Positions 1-11,960 of a stretch of 64,000 bases of DNA are shown piece by piece; the first letter of the stretch is position 1; every line of letters begins with the position of its first letter. The stretch is taken from positions 30,494,293 to 30,558,292 of the forward strand of contig NC_084469.1 of the NCBI RefSeq assembly GCF_027409185.1, read 5' to 3'. The stretch comes from Cynocephalus volans. Lineage: Eukaryota > Chordata > Mammalia > Dermoptera > Cynocephalidae. The notes below the pieces were generated by a model. That model did no database searches. It was not told where the DNA came from and saw nothing but the letters and a program-made list of their open reading frames with translations. The translations under genes were made by a program, and so were the position numbers.

Positions 1-1880
1 GCACCTCCCCAGGAAGCCTCATGCTACGGCTGTCAAATAAGTCATTTTGAAGAGGGAGGCAGGGACTCCTCACTATGCTGCCAAGTCAGTGCCCCCTTCC
101 ACCCCAGGCTGCCCCAGGAGCCCAGACGCCAGGGCAGCAGCAGGGCAGACAGCACAGATGCCAGCCTGCCTGCCTCAGGGCTGGTTAACAGTACCCCCAA
201 AGAGGCCCTTGGCCTAATTCACTTTTCCTGTACTCCTCTAGTAGTCAGGAATTTTCAAGGCGGCCTCAGGCAATTTTGCTTCTCTGCTCCAGGCTGGGAT
301 AAGGGGGTAAGGGGTGGGGGACTTGGAAATGATCAGGTCGGAGGTGTCTCCTTCAGCAACGAAGAAAAAGCCAGATACAGGTTTCCATAGGATTCCATGC
401 TTTGGGAAATAGGGAAACCAGTACTGGGTTTTGCAAAGAGCTAGAAATATTCAGGAACATAAGCGGCATGTGAATATGAGGCATCGTTATGACTGTTGTT
501 TGCAAGAGCACAGCTAAGAGGAGGTCACTAATCCTTCCTTCAGGTCAGGAGCTGATCTGCATCAGGGCTCTGAACAGATGTGTGCCCCCACTCATGCAGA
601 CACAGGTGCACACACACACCACACAGCCGTGGGCCCTGACCTTCATCACCCCACGATGTTGGCTTCTGCAGGGGAAGGAGCAGATGGAGTGGCTGCGCCT
701 GGCGCAGGACCCACACCCAGGGGATCCAGCTTTGCCCCTTTGAAGTTGAAAATCCAAAGCAGAATGAACCATCACAAGGAGAGCTCCTAGGGAGAGGAGA
801 GGAAGGGAGGGAGGATGGAAGGAAGGGGGGGGAAGAAGGAGACATGGGGATGCCGAGGTCAGAGGCTGCACGCTGGGCACTGCAGAGCCTTTGGGACAAG
901 ACACTGGGGCTCAAGGCATCATCCTTTTCCACTCCTCTCCCCCCAAATATGACTGTTCTCAAGGAATTCGAGTCAGCTCGACCCTTAAAAATGTCCTTGT
1001 TCCATGGCACCCAGTGCAGACTGGAACCGGGCTCCACCTGCCTCCCCCAGCGCCTGCCTCAGGACTCTGGGCTGGGAGACGTCTCAAGAGAGTGCGGGAG
1101 GGTCCCACTCCAGTGGATCAGGAAGAGTGAAAACCACTCACTGTCCTCCTAAGAGGCCAGTAGCATCCTCTCCTACATCACTGAAAGCGGCCGGGGAAGA
1201 CGTCTCAAGGGAGGGGTGGGGAGAAGGGACAGTGTCACTTCAGCCACCTAAGCAAGGCAGGCTGAGGGTGGGGGCGGCTCCCGTTCGGCCCAAGCCCCCA
1301 GGCCGTCCCAGTGATGTGTTACACATCCCCCTGGCTGTGCCAGAGCAATCCCACGATCGCGGCAGATTTGGGAGTGAGGGGGTGGAGAACCCGAGAAGGT
1401 TTTTTTTTTTTTTTTTTCTTTTGGGGGAGGTTGGTGGTGATGACGGAGGCGGGTGGTGATGAGGCCGGCAGAAAAGACTGCTGAGCCCGGATTTGGGCTC
1501 CTTCATCCAAATGGCCCCACGGAGATCTGCATCTAGAGTGTCCCCTGCCCACCCGATCCCACCCCCACCCCGAGCCGCACCCGGCCTCAGGAAGCCCCTG
1601 ATGTGGCAAACTCAGGCGCCAAGGACTTTCCCAACGGCCCCCTCAGAGCGCCGTCCCCTCTCCTCAGGGTTGGGGCGTGCTGGGTCACACAACAGGTGGG
1701 AGGGGAGGTGACACAGCTCTCCCGGCCCCGTCGGTGCACTGCTGTCCCCCACTCTCTCGAAGTCCACTCCGGACGCCCCACGCCGCTCCCCGCCTCCTGC
1801 CCCTCGGGGCACCCGGCCGCCCGCGCCCGCAGCCCCCGCTCCCGCCCGGCTCCCGGCTCCCGGCCCGAGCGCGCACGTAC
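1..1880 (-). other. ABR: start of ABR intron 1 (continues off the left edge)
   Basis: This is the sequence downstream, on the minus strand, of the ABR splice donor at 1875-1880, so it is inferred to be the first part of intron 1. No second exon is recognisable before the left edge. It holds a purine-rich tract at 788-842 and a homopolymer T run at about 1400-1417. Several 100-150-codon open frames overlap here on both strands, but they are GC-driven and match nothing I know. The CpG-rich part begins at about 1640. Confidence 0.7.
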
Positions 1881-2560
1881 TGCTGTAGAGGGTGTCGATC
1901 CAGGACAGGCGCGGCAGGCCCCGGTGGCTGAGCGGCTCCATGCCCGCGGCGACGGCGACCGCGGCTCCGTCAGATCGGAAACCCGACCCGCATCGCACAA
2001 CAAAGGAGGCGGGCGCAGGCGGGCGGGCGGGGAGAGGCAGGGACACAGGTAGCGGGGAGGAGCGAGCCGGGGCCGCCGGGGAGGAGGCGAGGCGGGCGAG
2101 CGACCCCGAGAACCTTCCGGCCGCTGCGGATCCCGGAGCCGCGGCCCCGCAGCCCGCGACCCGCCAAATCGCAACTTCTCCGGGGCCGCGGGGCGTCCGG
2201 GGGCGGAGGCGGGGGCCGCGACCAATCGGCGCGAGGCTCCGGCGCGTCCCCACCCCCCGCCGCAGCGCGCCTCCGGCCCGGGTGGGGGCGTGGGCAGCAG
2301 CCCCGGGCCCCGCGCACGCCCGCGAGAGGGCTCCAGCCGGTGCGCGAGCAGTGGCCCGCGGGGGTCTGTTGGCGGCGCAGACCGGGCTCCTCCTCCTGCC
2401 CTGATTGGGCTCGGCGGAGTTCTGGCCAACCCGCGGACAAGGGGCCGCGGGGGTGACATCACCTGCCACCCCAGGATCTCTAAGCGCAGTTTTGGGGACC
2501 GGTGCAGCCGCCAGGCCCCTCCCCGAGGCAAGCGTGGGGGGCGGCGCTGATGGGGTTAAT
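1640..2560 (-). promoter_or_regulatory. ABR: CpG-island promoter of ABR
   Basis: This stretch is dense in CpG and GC, unlike its flanks, and surrounds the ABR start codon at 1941. GC-box-like runs occur at about 2199-2216 and 2025-2035. A CCAAT box lies on the minus strand near 2402-2409 (read as ATTGG on plus), upstream of the exon in the ABR direction, and another CCAAT lies on plus at 2222-2226. No TATA box is evident, as is typical for CpG-island promoters with dispersed starts. The 5' UTR probably lies between 1942 and about 2150, but the start site cannot be fixed by eye. Long open frames on both strands here result from high GC and are not called as genes. Confidence 0.75.
1881..1941 (-). 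CDS. ABR: ABR first coding exon (partial gene)
   Basis: Reading the minus strand from the ATG at 1941, the exon encodes MEPLSHRGLPRLSWIDTLYS plus one extra base. This is the N-terminus I recall for the long isoform of ABR (active BCR-related protein), which continues NFSYG. The exon ends in A followed by GTACGT (1880-1875), a good splice donor. The split codon A|AC would give the expected Asn, supporting a phase-1 junction. ABR is a cytoplasmic Rho-family regulator: in the family, a DH-PH exchange module is followed by C2 and a C-terminal RhoGAP domain acting on Rac and Cdc42. Only the short segment before the DH domain is here; all other exons lie beyond the left edge. The ATG sits inside a CpG island, as expected for a housekeeping-type promoter. 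Identity rests on about 20 residues recalled from memory, but the match and the splice phase are both exact. Confidence 0.88.
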
Positions 2561-4309
2561 GTCCTGCGCGCCCGTAGGAAGGCTTGGCGCACAGGGACTC
2601 TTTCCTTCCAAACCTGAACAGTGCCCCATGTATTTAAACACCCTTGACCTTAGAGCGCCCTAATTCCCGCCCTACACATCAGGGGCAGCGGCTGGAGAAA
2701 GGCGGGAAAGCGGGGTCAAGGGGCTTCGGAGGAAAAACAAAATCTCATACATGCCCCTCTGGGCGGGAGGACAAACTGGTGTACAAGAGAAGCTCCAGGG
2801 TCTCCACCAGCTGCCCTCAAGGAGCCCTCCCTGGGGACCCCAGCCCAGCCGGCTCATTATGTGTATGCACAGTCACATACAAGTTGAGGGAAGTCTGGGG
2901 TCAGGACGCCTCAGAGAACAGAACCTTTAGAAACAAAATTCCTCCTAACGAAGACACGCCCCCTCGAGGGCAGGGAAGAGGTTGAGGGGGCCTTATGCCT
3001 GTCTCCTGTGTGCTGGTTTTAGGGGACCCACGCTAACTGTCCCACAGATTCAGTCCTGCAGACTTCCTTGGATTCTGGAGAAGGGAGAGGAGTCAGGTTA
3101 GGGCAGCCCAGGACAGCAGGAGCTGAAGCCCCTTTCCTACACCCGAGGGAAGGGAGGCAGTGGGGCCCACCAAGGGAGCCCTGCACTGGCCTATTTATTT
3201 ACCTCAGATAGTGACTTTAACGATAATGGAGCAGTGTCCACCCCACCCCATCCCCTGGCAAAACCTTCATGGGACCCAGCTCTACAGAGGCCTACAAGGT
3301 TAAGCTCACCCTGACCTCTGTGGAGGGCAGTGTAGTCAGCATCCACAGAACCCTGCCAAACAACAAAAGATCTAGTTCTAAGGGGAGAAGCAGACCCTCA
3401 GCCATGATGCTGAGAGGAAGCCTGTGTCCAGCCCCTTAGGCTGCTTGGACAGGGGCCTCCTCAGCTGCCCAAGGGGAGATGGTGGCCCCTGGCTCATAGT
3501 AGGCTGGTGTGAGCTCATGGAGGCACAGGGAAGATGCTCTGGAGTGTGGAAACCTCCACAGGTGGCTACTGCAGATGTTTTTCAACATGAGCCCCTCCCT
3601 GTGACCACTGGGCTCTCCTCCACCCCAGCGCTCTTGGCTCAGGCTCTGGCTCTGTCTCTTGCTGCCCCTCCCTGCTCAGCTGTCACCCTCCCACCGTCCC
3701 TGACTCGCACACAAGATTGGGAGGGCCAAGCAGGCACCCGGAGCTTGGCAGGGAGGGAGGCGTGCATCTCCAGTGAGATGCTCCAGAAATAGAGCTCCAG
3801 GATGGGAGAGGGAGACTGGAGGAGCAAGGAGGGACCACGGGCTTCTCTTTGCACATGGAACTCTCTGAAGGCACAGGACCCAGGAGAGAGCTAGAAATCA
3901 GAGCATGAGCTGCACCCACCAGTGGTCACCAGCCCAGGGAAACAGCAGCACTGTCCCCTCCCCAACAATGACAACAATCACCACCAAGACAGCCTGGGCC
4001 TTCTCCCCACATTACGGGGATTTTCCTGATGGCCACATCCAATGCTGTGAGGAGGCCCTGGATGTATGTTTCTGTGTGAGTCACATACATTTGCATGCAT
4101 TTTACATTTTTATCTGCAAAGGCTTAAACAAGCTATTTTCAGCATCTTTCAAGCTAAAATGTTGTGGTGGTTCTTCTTTGCAGTTGCCATAGTTTGCTTT
4201 GTTCTACATTCTGTCCAATCCTGCCCTGGACCTTCCACTCCATAACACAATATAGGATAGAGGGAGAGACCAATCTTGGAGGCTGTATAAGGAGGAACAC
4301 TTCTAATTA
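2561..4309. other. non-coding sequence upstream of ABR
   Basis: I see no convincing exon, RNA gene or young repeat here. GC is moderate. The open frames are short and unrelated to known proteins. It could contain distal ABR promoter elements, but no clear motif cluster stands out. Confidence 0.5.
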
Positions 4310-4500
4310 GTAACACTGGATGCCTACTGTGCACCTGGCTCAGGTCTTAGTTCTTTGTTCACAGGGATCATCTCACTGTGAACATTACTGTTCAGATGAG
4401 AAAACTGAGGCACCGAGCAGCTAAATAACCTCCCCAGACAGTAAGTGGGGGGCTGGGACTTGAACCCTGGCAGTCTGCTCATGCTCTTAAACACCATGCG
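4310..4500 (-). repeat. MIR SINE, minus strand
   Basis: The plus strand reads as the reverse complement of MIR. It has the 'GATGAGAAAACTGAGGCACC' segment near 4396, then a 'CAGTAAGTGG...TTGAACCCTGGCAGTCTG' segment and 'ATGCTCTTAAACACCATGC' at the end. MIR is an ancient tRNA-derived mammalian SINE; this copy is diverged and has no visible target duplication. Confidence 0.85.
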
Positions 4501-5771
4501 TGCTGCCTCCACTGTCAGCCGACTTGTGAACACAGGATATGGAAAGTCTCTGGAAATCGAGACCACCTTCCAGACCTCTTTCACCTCCAGACACCTGTCT
4601 CAGACATATTTGTTTTGGCAAAGGGCAGTTAGTTACTTCAAGATTCTCTTCATGCCTTTATTGAATGGCCTCCACACAGCCTGACTCTAACTTTGGCTAC
4701 AGAGACAAGTGTGTGGGCCTTTGAGCACCACAGTGATTTGAGACTGGAACTGAAGCCTCCAGATCCCTGGGCAGAGAGGGGCCTGGGGATGCCCAAAAGC
4801 ATGCCCTGGGAAGGAATGAGTTAAAGAGTCATTCTCATCTCTGTTTTGCCAAAAGTGATGCTACCCTGAAGTGCTCTTAACCTCAGCCCTCAATTGCAAT
4901 TTGTCAGAGCAGCAGGGAGGTGTTCTTGTAGACAGGCCTTCCTGATTCAGCGCATGCACCCCCAAGGCACCGAGTCAGCATCTATCACACCGCCTCCTCC
5001 AAGTCCCTCGTAGCCACTTGCTGTCCAGTCCATGGGCCAACACTCTCTACCTTCTCCAGCCTTCCCTCCAGCTGTGCACTTGGGCTGTCCTTAGCTCCCC
5101 CACCTCTGTGGTGACCTGCCTGCTCTAGATTTAAGGGGGATTTAAGGGTTGGTTACACTGCCGGGAGTGCTGGGCTGATGATGAGAGGCCAGGTAGGAAG
5201 GAGCTATATCTCATTCTGAAAACCAGCGGTCCCACCCTTAATTCCCAAGGGTGTGCTACTCACTGCCTCTCCCACAACCAACTCTTGCTCCTACCAACCA
5301 CCTGGCTAGGATGGGAAAAGGTGATGACTATGCTTAAATCCAAAACTTGGTATCTCCACTTTTCTTCCCTTCTCATGTTAGCAACCCAGCTCCACTGTGC
5401 ACAGCAGAGAGGTGCCAGGAGTCCCTGCTTCCTTGGTCATGCAGAGGTCTCTGCTAGTGAAAAGGACGCATCCCCTTGCTGGGGCCAGGCAGGGACGACC
5501 AGTGCGTGCAGAGACTGGATGCACAGGTGAAGGGGGGGACCACCACATTCAAATGAAAAAACAAAAACAAAAACAGACTGCGATGACCAAAAAACCAAGA
5601 ATCTGCATCCTCCCTGGCATATCAGCTGTTTCAAAGCTGAGACTGCATCTTTTTCACTGGTAGGCAGACCTCCAAAGCAGCTGAACCACACCGTGCCCCC
5701 AGATCAACTTTCTGCCCAAAGCCCAACAGATTGGCATTCAATAATACATATTGAATAAATAAAATTAATGT
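4501..5771. other. non-coding sequence, no gene seen
   Basis: No exon or recognisable repeat stands out. A short A-rich stretch with repeated AAAAAC units lies at about 5557-5575. Confidence 0.4.
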
Positions 5772-5960
5772 TGGCTAATGTTTATTGAGTGCTTTTTAAG
5801 TGCCAGGTATTGCTCTATGTGCTTTACATAGGTTATTTCACCCAGTCCTCACAATAAGCCAGTTTACTATTGTCTCCATTTCACAGAAGAAGAAATTGAG
5901 GTGCAGAAAACCTAAGCCACTGGCTAGCCAGCAGATGGTGATGCTTGGAAATGAACCAAG
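5772..5960 (-). repeat. MIR SINE, minus strand
   Basis: The reverse complement of MIR is clear: a 'TTTATTGAGTGCTTTTTAAGTGCC' type opening (split across 5780-5804), 'CTTTACATAGGTTATTTCACC' type core, then 'TTTCACAGAAGAAGAAATTGAGG' type sequence near 5880-5902. It is diverged and old. Confidence 0.85.
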
Positions 5961-7720
5961 TCTGATAATGAATGAACAAATGAATAACAGAATGAAGTTA
6001 AACTCAGGGTGGAAGAAATCGGAGCTACAGGAAAATGCAAGGCAGTGTTATTCCAGAACCCTCCATGGCCAACACTGACTAAGCAAAAAGAGAACTGGTT
6101 CCCAAAGAAAGCTGCATCTACTACAACAGGGCAGATGATCTGGAGACAAGCTGAATGCAATCCAGTGACAGTCTCCTGAACACCAGTCCCTTCCAAACCC
6201 CACTGCTTCTACTCCTCAGGCCAGTCGTGAACCTCTCCAGCCCCCATCTTCACATCTGTAGAAGGTGGGCACCCAGCTGGATCAGGTAAATGACATCCAA
6301 GCCTCCTATCAGCCATAGCAAATAATAAACTTTGCTTCCCAGCAGATCCTGAGTGGCCTGTTTTCCACTCCTTGCTTCATTCCTTTTTCCTTGGTACAGA
6401 AAAGCAGCATTTACTATTCTAAGATTCACCCTCACCTCTTGGGGGTCTGGGAAGAAGGAAATTCCCCAGGCCTCCACTGAGTCACCTCTAAGGGAGAAAG
6501 CTTGGCTTAAGAGTCTGTCCTTTGCCCTCTTCCTGCCTGACTCTTCCCTGCCTCCTGGCTTTCCCAGTAGACAGTGAGATCTATGGGCAACAGGGATGAT
6601 CTTGAACCCTCCCCAATTATTCATTTCTCTACCAAAGTTGCCTTTCAGGTTGAGTCATGAAAAAGATCTGCAGCCCTGGCAAGATATAGGCCTGATCCCC
6701 CGAGAACTGCATTCACCCCCACGTGGCCTCCCTGGGCATCACTGCCAGGAGAAAGCACAGTGACATCCTGGTCCCTATAGCTGTGACACTCCCTGCACAT
6801 ACCCATACATTTCCCAGAGGCTATGTTGAAGCCCCATTCCCAGGGCCAGGGGCCACAGGGAGCCCAGCATCCTGGGCAGCTGGCTTAGGTTATACTAACC
6901 AAGCTGCAATTTCAGCATGGTCTCTTGCCAAGCCCCAGCTAAACCCTCACCTGACATTGCTCAGATTGCACCACCCAGGGGTCAACATAAGAGTTTTCCT
7001 AAGTCAATCAGTGGGCTTAGCAGTACGGTCTGGAGCCCCCTTCCTAATTTACTTACCACCGAGTCCCCATCAGCATTTGGAAAGATGCCCCCAGAAGAGA
7101 CAGAAGGATTCTCTAAGTCCCCAAAACCCAGAGACCAAGTTCAATGGCTCCAATCTCATTGGCTCCAATCTCATTGGCTCCGAGGGAAGAAGGGACATGT
7201 CCAGGTGGGGTCAGAGCTCATGGGCTGGCCCTCTGCCCTCCTGTGGTCACCACTGCCCTGAAGCTGGCTGTGTTCCTCGTTCCTTCAGCCAGCATTCTGC
7301 AGATTCATCCCAGCCCTGAGCTGCCCTGCCAGGAGCTCTGACCACCCACCAGGCTGGCCCTCTCCCGGTCAGGCCCAGGAGTGGCTGTTGGGGCTGAGGG
7401 CAGGCTGTCAAGGAGACAGGTTCCAAAAGGTGTCAGCTCAACCTTCAGGAAGGTGAGGACAAAGGAGCCTCGGAGCCTAGCCAGAGTTACTTGCCATCAG
7501 CGGAGTCCTGCTTTGGGGTTGTCTGTCAAGTATGCAGGTATGTGGCCCTGTCTCTTTAAGGACCAGGCCTCTTTAAGACAAGTTCCCTCTGCAGTCAATT
7601 CCTGCCACCAGCGGTCCTGCGGCAGAGAGCGAGGGCTCCCGAACGCCATCTGGTGGCCCCGCGGAGTGGCACCTCGGCCACCAGAGGTGTTGCCCTCAAG
7701 TGGTGGGAAGTACCTGCATT
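5961..7720. other. non-coding sequence with a short tandem repeat
   Basis: No gene is recognised. A 15-bp unit (TGGCTCCAATCTCAT) is repeated in tandem at 7145-7159 and 7160-7174 with a partial third copy to 7181. Its units abut as ATTGG and contain CCAAT. An open frame at 6723-7319 (198 codons) runs through this area but resembles nothing known and is probably chance. Confidence 0.45.
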
Positions 7721-7737
7721 AAAATTTCAGCCTCCAG

Positions 7738-7890
7738 GGCTGACCCTGTGGTGCACTCGGGAGAGTGCGGCGCTGGGAGTGCGGCAGTGCTCCCGCCGCA
7801 GGTTCGGATCCTATATAAGGATGGCCAGTGCGCTCACTGGCTGAGCGTGGTATGGCCGGTCACAAAAAGACAAAAAAAAAAAAAAAAAAA
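7738..7890 (+). mobile_element. CYN-type tRNA-Ile SINE, two-unit form
   Basis: The body begins GGCTGACCCTGTGGTGCACTC and carries a B-box-like GGTTCGGATCC (about 7801-7811), then a second unit beginning GGATGGCCAGTGCGCTCACTGG, and an A-rich tail. A perfect 17-bp target-site duplication, AAAATTTCAGCCTCCAG, flanks it at 7721-7737 and 7891-7907. The original site TT|AAAA suits L1-mediated target-primed reverse transcription. The tRNA-Ile-like architecture and two-unit form fit the CYN family of colugos, which is the family inference; the tail and duplication are seen directly. Confidence 0.9.
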
Positions 7891-8149
7891 AAAATTTCAG
7901 CCTCCAGATTCTGCACAGAGGACTGCAGGTTACTATCGTGAGCAAAGAGGCTAGAGAAGTAGGGAAAAATTCCATTTGGGGTCAGGAGACAGAAGAAGCC
8001 TCAGGAGTGACATGGGGAGACTGACCATCCTAGTGGACAAAAACCTTCACTGAGATAGTCTCAAATGGGGGGATTTCCCCAGTCTCTCTGCTTGCCAGCT
8101 GCAGGGACCTGAAGCACAGCTGTACATACTCTTGTCCCCTTAATCACTG

Positions 8150-8362
8150 AAACAATGGTTCTCAGTTAGAGGAGGCGTAGTTGGAATTGCCCCACCAGGA
8201 AGTATTTTAAAATGTGTGGGAGAAACTGAAGTGGTCTAGATAACTAGGGGATGCTACTGGCATTTAATGGACAGAAGCCAGAGATGTTAAAATGTCCTGC
8301 AACATGCAGGACTGCCCCAAAGAATGTCTGTTCTCAAATGTCAACAGTGTTGAGAACACTCC
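8150..8362 (+). mobile_element. MER20 (hAT-Charlie DNA transposon fossil)
   Basis: The sequence follows the MER20 consensus as I recall it: an opening 'ATGGTTCTCAGTTAG', a central 'GGGGATGCTACTGGCATTTA' near 8248, 'CCAGAGATGTTAAAATGTCC' near 8279, and a closing 'AATGTCAACAGTGTTGAGAA' near 8336. MER20 is a non-autonomous element found across placental mammals. Confidence 0.85.
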
Positions 8363-9149
8363 CTGTTACCCCGTTAGGGGGAACTGAGGATGGTTCCTTG
8401 GCAAGCTCATACCCACTCTGTTCTTCTCCCATCATACTGCCTTTGGTGTCCTCCCTAACTAAATTTCACTTTTATAAACTTAAGGGTTAAGAAGGGGGTG
8501 GTCTGGCCCAGGCCACCTTCACAAGAACGCTAGTGCTTCTAGCTGCCCCTCCCCAGAAGCCAGGCACACACCCGCACCCAGCCCTCACTGGTTATCGTGA
8601 CCCTCGGAAGGGACAGGCAGATAGGCAGGCAGGCTCACTCAGACTGTTAGCAGCCAGCAAGTCGTCTCTGAGAAGAAATCATGTCAGCCCCAACCCCACT
8701 CCAAGAAACACCCCCTCCCCTGCCTGCCTTCCCACCGGGATGACGCAGCCTAGCTCTCCTCTCTGTCCCTGAACTGTCCCAGGACATGCATTTTTATAAA
8801 TGGCACTTTCAGATTCTTATCCTGAAGCCCTTGACTCCTAATTTCCTCTTCCATGAGCTCTGATCTTGTCCTGAGCTGGTCAGCCTAGTCTTATGAACAC
8901 AGTCTGGTACCAAGGGCTGACATGAGAAACCAACCCACGTGACACACGTCCTAAAGAAGGGAGAGAAAAGGACAAGATTCCACCCACGGTGGTCAGCAAA
9001 AGCTGAATAGTGGTCACGTTCGAGCTGGGTCTGTTGGTTTGAGCAGTCCCAGGCTCATGAGGCTGGCATCAGAGATACAAAGATCAGGTGGAGGAAAAAG
9101 TTTCCTAGTGTCCCACAAATCTGGCATAACCCATAGATCTGTCTATGGC
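8363..9149. other. non-coding sequence, no gene seen
   Basis: No exon, RNA gene or clear repeat is recognisable. The open frames are short and without similarity that I can name. Confidence 0.4.
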
Positions 9150-9600
9150 CTCCCACTGCCATCAGGATAAAGACCCACATCCTTTGGTGGCCTATAAAGC
9201 CCTGTGGCGTGGCCTCTGCACCCTTTACAGCTTTGTCTGGCACATTCTCCTCCTTGCTGTCTCCTGCTTTTTCCCACCTCAGAACATTTGCACAGGTTGG
9301 AATCTCAAGCTAAAATGCTCTCCCTCCACTCTTCCTGGGTATCTCCTACACACACTTCTGGTCTTAATTTAAACATCACTTCCGCTAGGAGCTTTCTCTA
9401 ACCACCAGACCAGGGAGGCCTGAGTCTCTCCTTCCGAATACTCAGTGCTCTTGTAAATCATTCAATGCCTGTCTCTTCTGCTAGACTGAGAGCTCTGAGA
9501 GGGTAGCAACCACATCTCTCTTGTTCACTGTAACCCCAGCACCTTGCACAAATAGTGGTTTCAATGAATGAATGAGTAAATGTAAATTAATTAATGAATG
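9150..9600 (+). repeat. L2 LINE 3' end
   Basis: The plus strand carries typical L2 3' sequence: 'AGGATAAAGACCCACATCC', 'CAGAACATTTGCACAGGTTG' (around 9281), 'AACATCACTTCCGCTAGGAG', 'CACTGTAACCCCAGCACCTT' and a terminal ATGAATGAATGA-like tail. It is an ancient, 5'-truncated copy. Confidence 0.85.
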
Positions 9601-10774
9601 ACCAAGTATGTTCCCAGTCACAAAGACCCTGGAATGAGGCAGCACAGATGTTTCAGCCAGCCCAGCTCTACCATCTAGAAAAGAACTGTCTGGGCTGGTT
9701 GGGATGTCATGTCAAGAATGGCCACACTCTCTGAAAGACTCAGGAAAAGAACAGGACACTAGGATCAGGTCTGGGATGGAAGAAGTGCTGCTCCAATTAA
9801 TTCTCTAACTGCTCATACAAAACTTTGACTGAAAACTCCCCAGTGCAAAGGGCTCCCTTGCTAAGCAGCCTGAATTTGGTGCTGCACATTTTTTTTTTTT
9901 TTATCCAATCAGACTCCAACATAGAAATGGAACAGAAACCCAGAAACGTTTCAGCCCACCAAGGGAACATTGATCTCAATTCCCAGCACCCTTCTCCTAG
10001 GCCTGTCCCAAATTTGCAATGAAATGTGTTTTTAGAGGAGGGAGGCAAACTGGAGCCCTCCCCTGACTGTGTGTCTGTCCTGTCTCCTCCTGCTGTCTGG
10101 TAGCGGGTGGATGTTGGGAGTCTAAGAAGGAAGATGCTGGTTGCTGGCAGTGATCCTGAACTCCTGTGCCCCAGGGCACTGTAGGCTGAAGCTGTAAGTC
10201 ACTGGCTCCCAGTAGAGACTTTGAAGCACTTGTCATGAACACCCTCCAACCAGACAGGTAGGAAATCTTGCTTTTAGTTCAATGAAGGGAGAAGTGTGAT
10301 GGAAACTGATTCTGGGCCCCCACCCTCCCAAGGGCCTGGCTTGACAAGCAGCCTGACAGACAGGGCTTGGGCAGACTTCCTGCAGCTTCTGATTGCATTG
10401 AGCCATGGTAATGACTGGGCAGGACTCAGAGCCCTGCAAAGCACAGCACCAGACTCACCAGGTGAGTCTGCAAAAACGGAATAAGGTTCCTTTTAATTTT
10501 CCCTTTATCAAAACAGTGACAAATAAAATAACTAACTTTTAGTCTGGTTTGTTGGGCATTGGGTCTTTGATGGCCCAGAAAATCACCCTAGGCCACTAGG
10601 ATCAGTAATCCAAATGGTTAGTCTTCTAAGCTTCCTGCCAGCTCCTCACCTCCTACCTAGTAAGGATGCTCTGTCATATTTACTACTCTCAGGGATCTTC
10701 TCTTTGAAATGTGGGGACCTGGTGAGAGGAAGTAGCACATGTCAATGAAGGGCAGAGGAATAAGTGAAGGTGAC
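9601..10774. other. non-coding sequence, no gene seen
   Basis: A T-rich run lies at about 9889-9902. I find no exon or RNA gene. Confidence 0.4.
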
Positions 10775-10890
10775 AGCAAGAAACACTTACACTGCACTCC
10801 TGTGCCAGGCCTGATCTATGGACTTGGCATGTATTAAATCATTTAATTGTCATAGTAACCCACAACTGTCCCAGAATCCACATTTTAGCC
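10775..10890 (-). repeat. MIR fragment, minus strand
   Basis: This is a reverse-complement MIR core: 'TGTGCCAGGCCTGATCTATG' followed by 'GCATGTATTAAATCATTTAA' and 'CCACATTTTAG'. Confidence 0.75.
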
Positions 10891-10911
10891 CCTCAACACT
10901 GCTGCCTCTCT

Positions 10912-11070
10912 ACAGCAGAAGGGAAGAGCACTAAACTGAGAACACCCTGAATCCAGATCCTGGCTCTGCCACTAACTTGCTGTGTGACCTTGAGGAACTC
11001 CTTTTCCCTCTCTGGCCCTGGTTTCCTCACCTTGACATGAAGGAATGTAGGTCATCCTGTTTATAATTCC
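10912..11070 (+). repeat. MIR SINE, plus strand
   Basis: Forward MIR: 'TCCAGATCCTGGCTCTGCCA', then 'CTTGCTGTGTGACCTTGAGG' and 'CCCTGGTTTCCTCACCTTGA'. It lies next to an oppositely oriented MIR fragment. Confidence 0.85.
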
Positions 11071-11784
11071 TTGAGAGACAGATGACCAAGAAGGGGATGG
11101 GAAGGGAAAGGAAAACTTTCCTCTTTCCCACCCCTCGGTCCCATATTCTAGGAAGTTCAGTGGGTTTTGAGGGCTAGTAAACTTACTCATTAACTCACTG
11201 AATATTCCCTGAGTCCTGTATAAGACATAGTTCTGGTGTCCAGGTTGCCTGTGATAGTGAATTTGCTCAGAAATCACAGAGAGGCATGGCAGTGCCTGGT
11301 GGGTCTGGAGAGTGGTCTGGGCAGCATGTTATGGAGGGGTAAAGGAGGGTCACCACTTTGAACTGAGTTGGTGACTAAATGCTTCTTGAAGGAAGTAGCA
11401 TTTGAACCGGGGTCTGGAGGGACAGCTAATATTTCATTGGTAAAAATAGTGGGGTGGGAGGCAGGGCATTCTGGGAAGAAAGAAAAGCACAAGCAATTGA
11501 ACAGGGGCAGAAGTGGAGGTAAAGAGGGGAATTAGAACAGATGGCTGGAGGAGAAAGTTCTTTTGGGAATTTGGGGAGAATATAGAGACTATCGCTCATC
11601 TAATGTGTGGCCTCAGCATGAATTCAGGGACACAACAGAATTTGCAGCTTTTTTTAGGCCTGTCTTTATAGAGAAGCCTTTTCTGGGACACCCCCTCCCC
11701 TTAATGCACATGGGGTTTAGGACCCACTTTCCCTCTCTGTGAGTTTGCTAAAAGCCCTTCAGCTAATGTGTGACTGGTGTCACC
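11071..11784. other. non-coding sequence, probable decayed repeat
   Basis: No gene seen. The 11,330-11,520 part, with 'GCATTCTGGGAAGAAAGAAAAGC', resembles a widespread old mammalian repeat that I cannot name with confidence. Confidence 0.35.
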
Positions 11785-11960
11785 AATATAGGGTTCCAGG
11801 CACTGTGTCAAGCACGTCACTCTTAGTATGTGACACCTCTATGTGGAAGACATGATTACCCCCACTTTATAGAAGAGGCTCAAGGTCACACTTCTAGTAA
11901 GTAGAGGAGCCCAGTTCACATTCTGGTCTTGCTGAGTCCAGAGCGATTGTGCCTGGCCAC
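11785..11960 (-). repeat. MIR SINE, minus strand
   Basis: Reverse-complement MIR: 'TTCCAGGCACTGTGTCAAGC', a 'CCCCCACTTTATAGAAGAGG' core and 'CAAGGTCACACTTCTAGTAA'. Confidence 0.85.

Noticed and set aside
1587-2592. Long minus-strand open frames (over 300 codons) across the CpG island
   Set aside because: Only the 61-bp segment at 1881-1941 matches ABR and it ends in a proper donor. The rest is low-complexity Ala/Arg/Pro/Gly text expected from GC-rich promoter DNA.
6723-7319. 198-codon plus-strand frame as a gene
   Set aside because: No recognisable protein, no splice or promoter context, and it runs through a tandem repeat.
1399-7890. Homopolymer T and A runs as terminators or regulatory tracts
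   Set aside because: They are explained as retroelement tails or simple-sequence runs common in mammalian DNA.
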